DNA of 64,000 bases from UBA1206 sp045600105 (lineage in GTDB: Bacteria > Bacillota > Clostridia > Oscillospirales > CAG-382). Numbering within the stretch: the stretch's first letter is position 1; every line of letters begins with the position of its first letter. The translations under genes were made by a program, and so were the position numbers. Where the stretch lies: assembly GCA_045600105.1 (NCBI GenBank), contig JAZRXG010000033.1:1-64000 (forward strand). The letters are read 5' to 3'. Shown one piece after another: positions 60,738-64,000 of the stretch. Under the pieces are notes generated by a model, which saw nothing but the letters and a program-made list of their open reading frames with translations, had not been told where the DNA came from and made no database searches.

Positions 60738-61193
60738 ATGTACGATATCCCCCTTAAACAGGTAATAGACGCGTCGCTCGCGAAAATAGGCAGCGTCGCG
60801 GACGTCAACACCGTCGTCGGCGACCCCATAACCACTCCCGACGGCATAACCATCATCCCGTTCTCCAAGGTGTCCGTGGGCTACGCCTCAGGCGGCGCCG
60901 ACTACGACGGAAAGAACGCACCGGCAGCCGACAGCGAAAGACCTCCTCATTTCGCGGGCGGAAACGGAGCGGGCGTGTCCGTGGTTCCCCTCGGCTTCCT
61001 CGTCATCAACAAGGGCGACGTCAGAATGCTCGACCTCAAGCACGACGTTTCGTTCGAACGTCTTCCCGATGACCCCGTCAACAAGGCGCTCGATTCCGTC
61101 AACGGAATAATCGAAAAAGCCCCGTCCCTCGTCAACAAGATAAAGGACATTTTCACCAAAAAGAAACCCGAAGACGAAGACAAAGCCGAATAA
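60738..61193 (+). CDS. gerW: GerW/YtfJ-family sporulation protein
   Basis: 151 residues from the ATG at 60738, which is 7 nt after AAAGGAG; the upstream ATG at 60732 is too close to the site. NTVVGDPITTPDGITIIPFSKVSVGYASGG and FAGGNGAGVSVVPLGFLVI are the family signature. GerW is needed for normal spore germination in Bacillus. Its presence supports a spore-forming host. Confidence 0.93.
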   Translation: MYDIPLKQVIDASLAKIGSVADVNTVVGDPITTPDGITIIPFSKVSVGYASGGADYDGKNAPAADSERPPHFAGGNGAGVSVVPLGFLVINKGDVRMLDLKHDVSFERLPDDPVNKALDSVNGIIEKAPSLVNKIKDIFTKKKPEDEDKAE

Positions 61194-61246
61194 TTTCCAA
61201 GTAATATTCCGCCCCGCTTTCAAATAGACTTGTACGGGGTGAAAAT

Positions 61247-62386
61247 ATGAAATTCCGTGCGGCGGTCCTTGCGCTTTTCGTTGTCTGTATCATACTCTTT
61301 ATTCCGGTCTTCACACCGGCGCTTCCGTGCGCCGTGATACAAGTGACGTCCTGCGATGAAGACGTATTCAGAAGCGACGACGCAGTGTACGTTCCGGCGT
61401 CTGCCGCCGTTCTGATGGATGCCGACAGCGGCAGGGTGCTTTTTGCGAAAAACGAAAAAAAGCGTCTTCCCATGGCGTCGACCACCAAGATAATGACCTG
61501 CCTCATCGCGTCGGAATGTCTTGATCCCGACGACGTGGTCACCGTTCCGAAGGAAGCGGTCGGCGTCGAGGGCTCGTCGATATATCTTGAGGAAGGCGAA
61601 AAGCTGACGGTACGTGAACTGCTTTACGGTCTTATGCTGCGCTCGGGCAACGATGCCGCAAGCGCCGTCGCGATCGCCGTTTCGGGAAGCGTCGACGGTT
61701 TCGTGGACCTCATGAACCTCAAAGCAAAGTCGCTCGGTCTTGAAGACACGCATTTCATGAATCCGAGCGGGCTCCCCGCGGAAGATCATTACACTACTGC
61801 GCGTGACCTGGCGCGCCTTGCGTCCTACGCGCTGAAAAACGAACTTTTCGCGTCCGTGGCAGGCGAAAAACGCGTCGCCGTATCGGACGGAAAACGATAT
61901 CTCGTAAACAGAAACAAACTGCTTTTTACATACGACGGCATGATCGGCGTCAAAACGGGCTATACACCGGAGGCAGGCAAATGCCTCGTCACCGCCGCAA
62001 AGCGAAACGGAGTGACGCTCGTCGCCGTGACCCTCAACGACGGAAACGTGTGGAACAGCCACACTGCCCTTCTCGACTACGGTTTCGATAATTTCGAAAG
62101 TGTGCAGGTACCGCGCATTGAAGCCGTATACAACGTATACGGTGGAGTGACGGACTTTGTAAAAGTTTCGTCGCAAAGCGGCGTCTGCGTAACGCTGCCG
62201 AAGGGCGCCGAACTTAGGATCGACGTTTACGAAAACGTCACGCTTTACGCCCCCGTAAAGCAGGACGACGTCGTTTCTTACGCCGAAATGATCTGCGGAA
62301 ACGAGACGGTAGGATACGTGCCGTTATACGCGGAAAGCGGCGTCGGAATAAAAAAGCAGGATATTTTCGAAAGGTTGTTCAAATAA
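61247..62386 (+). CDS. dacF: D-alanyl-D-alanine carboxypeptidase, DacF-like
   Basis: 379 residues. An N-terminal signal peptide (VLALFVVCIILFIPVFTPALP) precedes the peptidase S11 domain with the SxxK motif ASTTKIMT near residue 81, SGN in LRSGNDAASA near 144 and KTG in GVKTGYTPEAG near 244. The C-terminal PBP5-like beta domain begins near 295. It trims peptidoglycan peptides. Genes of this type in this place are often sporulation-linked. A YhdI-like alternative is unlikely. Confidence 0.93.
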   Translation: MKFRAAVLALFVVCIILFIPVFTPALPCAVIQVTSCDEDVFRSDDAVYVPASAAVLMDADSGRVLFAKNEKKRLPMASTTKIMTCLIASECLDPDDVVTVPKEAVGVEGSSIYLEEGEKLTVRELLYGLMLRSGNDAASAVAIAVSGSVDGFVDLMNLKAKSLGLEDTHFMNPSGLPAEDHYTTARDLARLASYALKNELFASVAGEKRVAVSDGKRYLVNRNKLLFTYDGMIGVKTGYTPEAGKCLVTAAKRNGVTLVAVTLNDGNVWNSHTALLDYGFDNFESVQVPRIEAVYNVYGGVTDFVKVSSQSGVCVTLPKGAELRIDVYENVTLYAPVKQDDVVSYAEMICGNETVGYVPLYAESGVGIKKQDIFERLFK

Positions 62387-62389
62387 AAA

Positions 62390-63298
62390 ATGGAAAGCGT
62401 AAAACTTCAGAAATACGTGTCCGACTGCGGACTCATGTCGCGCAGACAAGCCGAAAACGCCATATCCGACGGACTTTTCACCGTCAACGGCGTCACCGCC
62501 GTGCTCGGGGACAGAGTGATCCCCGGGGAGGACGTGGTGAAATACCGCGGCAAGGTGATAAAGCAGAACACGAAAAAATACTATATCATGCTCAACAAGC
62601 CGCAGGGCTATGTCACGACCACGTCAGACGAGTTCGGACGTGACACCGTGTGCTCGCTCATCGACCTGCCCGTGCGTCTTTACCCCGTCGGCAGGCTCGA
62701 CAAAAACAGCGAAGGTCTGCTTATCATGACCAACGACGGCGATTTTGCCAACCGCATGATGCACCCGCGCTACGACCACAAGAAGCGCTACCTCGTCATC
62801 ACGTCGGGATACGCCGAGAACAACGCGGTCGACAAGATGCAGCACATGAGAGAGCTCGACGGCGAGCCCATCAACCCCGTTGAAATAAAAATACTCGAAA
62901 GAAACGACAACGCGACAAAATTGGTTTTCACGCTTTCGGAAGGCAAGAACCGCGAGATACGCCGCATCTGCGAAGAAGCGGGGCTTTCGGTCATGCAGCT
63001 CAAGCGTTTCGCCGTGGGGCCTCTGCAGCTCGGCGAGCTCGAAAGCGGAAAATGGAGATACCTGACACCCGAAGAAATCAAGGAGCTGACAAAAAAAGAT
63101 GATAACCACAAAGCAAAGAGCGTATCTGAGAAGTCTCGCCAACAACGTGGAGGCTTTGTACCAGATAGGCAAAAACGGAATAACGGAGCCCCTCGTTCAG
63201 ACGCTGGACGCGGCTCTGACGGCAAGAGAACTTATAAAGATAACGGTGCTCGAAACAAGCCCTATCGACGCGAAAAGCGTGATGGCGGAGCTGACTGA
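62390..63298 (+). CDS. rluB: Pseudouridine synthase, RsuA/RluB family
   Basis: 302 residues. An S4 domain (KLQKYVSDCGLMSRRQAENAI) precedes the catalytic domain with YPVGRLDKNSEGLLIMTNDGDFANRM (catalytic Asp) and KNREIRRICEEAGLSVMQLKRFAVGPL. The conserved protein ends near residue 236; the remaining 66 residues are a basic, disordered Arg/Lys/Gly tail encoded in a different frame of the next gene, giving a 200-nt overlap. It modifies 23S rRNA (RluB type) more probably than 16S. Confidence 0.93.
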   Translation: MESVKLQKYVSDCGLMSRRQAENAISDGLFTVNGVTAVLGDRVIPGEDVVKYRGKVIKQNTKKYYIMLNKPQGYVTTTSDEFGRDTVCSLIDLPVRLYPVGRLDKNSEGLLIMTNDGDFANRMMHPRYDHKKRYLVITSGYAENNAVDKMQHMRELDGEPINPVEIKILERNDNATKLVFTLSEGKNREIRRICEEAGLSVMQLKRFAVGPLQLGELESGKWRYLTPEEIKELTKKDDNHKAKSVSEKSRQQRGGFVPDRQKRNNGAPRSDAGRGSDGKRTYKDNGARNKPYRREKRDGGAD

Positions 63299-63392
63299 AG
63301 CCCTTTCGTGCGAAGCGGTGCAGGTCATCGGCAGAAAGGTCACGGTCTACCGTCCGGCTCCCGAAAAGCCGGTCATCGTACTCCCGAGATAG
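63099..63392 (+). CDS. yhbY: YhbY-family CRM-domain RNA-binding protein
   Basis: 97 residues. MITTKQRAYLRSLANNVEALYQIGKNGITEPLVQTLDAALTARELIKI is the CRM domain start, with the GxxG-type GKNG loop. Such proteins associate with the large ribosomal subunit precursor. Its first 200 nt are also read by the tail of the pseudouridine synthase in another frame. An AAGGAG lies about 13 nt upstream. nadD, which often follows yhbY, is absent. Confidence 0.92.
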   Translation: MITTKQRAYLRSLANNVEALYQIGKNGITEPLVQTLDAALTARELIKITVLETSPIDAKSVMAELTEALSCEAVQVIGRKVTVYRPAPEKPVIVLPR

Positions 63393-63396
63393 AATC

Positions 63397-63993
63397 ATGA
63401 CAAAGCTCGAACGAATCAAAACCGACCTCTACGCCCAAAACCTCAGGCGTATCAATCATATCGAAGGCGTGGCAAAGTGCGCCCTTGAGCTCAAAAAACG
63501 TCACTTTCCCTCGATAAGCGACGAAAAAGTGCTTGAAGCCGCCTATATGCACGACTTCACCAAGGAATATGAAAACGAGAAGCATTACGAAATATTCGAA
63601 AAGTACGGCGTAACGCTCGACGAATGCGAAAAGCTGTCGCCGAAGCTGTTCCACGCGAAATCGGCGTACGCCCTCGCCAAGAACGTCTATCTGCTCAACG
63701 ACGACGTCTGCACCGCCATCCTTTACCACACCACGGGAAGAGCGGGAATGACCGATCTTGAAAAAATAATCTATCTTGCCGATTACATCGAGGAAAACCG
63801 CACCTTCATCTCGTGCGTCGACGTCAGGAACACCTATCTGATGCTCGTCGAAAAGAACTACCCGACTCCGATCGACTCGGCGATCCTCTATTCGCTCGAT
63901 CTCACGATAAACGATCTGCTCGAGGAAAAGCGCATGATACACCGCGACACGTTTGAAGCAAGAAATTACCTTATCAAAGAAGGGATACAATAA
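63397..63993 (+). CDS. yqeK: YqeK-family HD-domain Ap4A hydrolase
   Basis: 198 residues. HD-domain ligands appear in RINHIEGVAKCALEL, EAAYMHDFTKEYEN (His-Asp), the KLFHAKSAYALAKN helix and LYHTTGRAGMTDLEKIIYLADYIEENR. Characterised YqeK proteins are symmetrical diadenosine tetraphosphatases. The gene follows yhbY directly, and its stop overlaps a new ATG at 63993, probably the next gene (rsfS in many Firmicutes). Confidence 0.93.
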   Translation: MTKLERIKTDLYAQNLRRINHIEGVAKCALELKKRHFPSISDEKVLEAAYMHDFTKEYENEKHYEIFEKYGVTLDECEKLSPKLFHAKSAYALAKNVYLLNDDVCTAILYHTTGRAGMTDLEKIIYLADYIEENRTFISCVDVRNTYLMLVEKNYPTPIDSAILYSLDLTINDLLEEKRMIHRDTFEARNYLIKEGIQ

Positions 63994-64000
63994 TGGATAA
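63993..64000 (+). CDS. Start of the next gene, cut by the window edge
   Basis: ATGGAT begins at 63993 and shares its first base with the yqeK stop codon, in the coupled style seen throughout this run. By family context it may be rsfS (ribosomal silencing factor), but nothing in the 8 visible bases proves this. Confidence 0.3.

Overview
The window looks like chromosome of an uncultured, spore-forming Firmicute of class Clostridia, perhaps a gut Oscillospirales- or Christensenellales-type lineage. Supporting signs are GerW-family and DacF-like genes, ScpAB, a PASTA kinase/PP2C pair, a RemA gene beside gmk, short HisG with HisZ, consensus sigma-A promoters and strong AGGAGG ribosome binding sites. 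Genes are tightly packed with many 1-8 nt overlaps. No tRNA, rRNA, insertion sequence or CRISPR array was seen. Functions come from reading protein motifs; no database search was run.

Region by region. 1-9420 (+): a compact phage-like head and packaging module (terminase small and large subunits, portal, scaffold candidate, coat, decoration and connector candidates, a large probable tail protein, a coiled-coil protein with 11-residue repeats, holin, two small membrane proteins). Its only visible promoter lies between two LexA/DinR-type SOS boxes, and it ends at a strong terminator. 9423-17156 (-): histidine operon hisR-hisZG-hisD-hisC-hisB-hisH-hisA-hisF-hisIE, with HisZ and HisG fused in one protein and a TrpR-like regulator at its head. 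17276-19041 (-): cysteine desulfurase-like enzyme, DUF3343 carrier candidate and a SLOG-fold protein. 19266-22581 (+): rpmG-secE-nusG-rplK-rplA and rplJ-rplL with their leaders. 22678-30857: a lipoprotein, a Gfo/Idh/MocA oxidoreductase (-), a two-component system, a lipase (-), glycerol kinase and an organophosphate-type MFS transporter. 30903-56222 (-): a long run of minus-strand genes, beginning with surface modification and continuing into pssA, rsgA, PASTA kinase, PP2C phosphatase, rlmN, rsmB, fmt, def, priA, rpoZ, gmk, remA and yicC. 56439-64000 (+): gpmI, M50 protease, scpA, scpB, DUF2953, gerW, DacF-like carboxypeptidase, pseudouridine synthase, yhbY and yqeK.

The most interesting candidate system is 31345-39947: an acyl carrier protein, an FkbH-type glyceryl-loading enzyme, an MBOAT acyltransferase, two DHHW/AlgX-like proteins and two NodB-type polysaccharide deacetylases. 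All four exported enzymes carry long Ser/Glu/Pro-rich tethers, and each pair has one lipoprotein and one membrane-anchored member. By analogy with DltC-DltB-DltD, I infer a machine that moves a glyceryl (or derived) group from cytoplasmic ACP to a cell-surface polymer.

The second candidate is the SOS-controlled head and packaging module, which has no integrase, repressor, protease, tape measure or endolysin inside the window. It is either the late half of a prophage whose early half lies to the left, or a domesticated capsid module.
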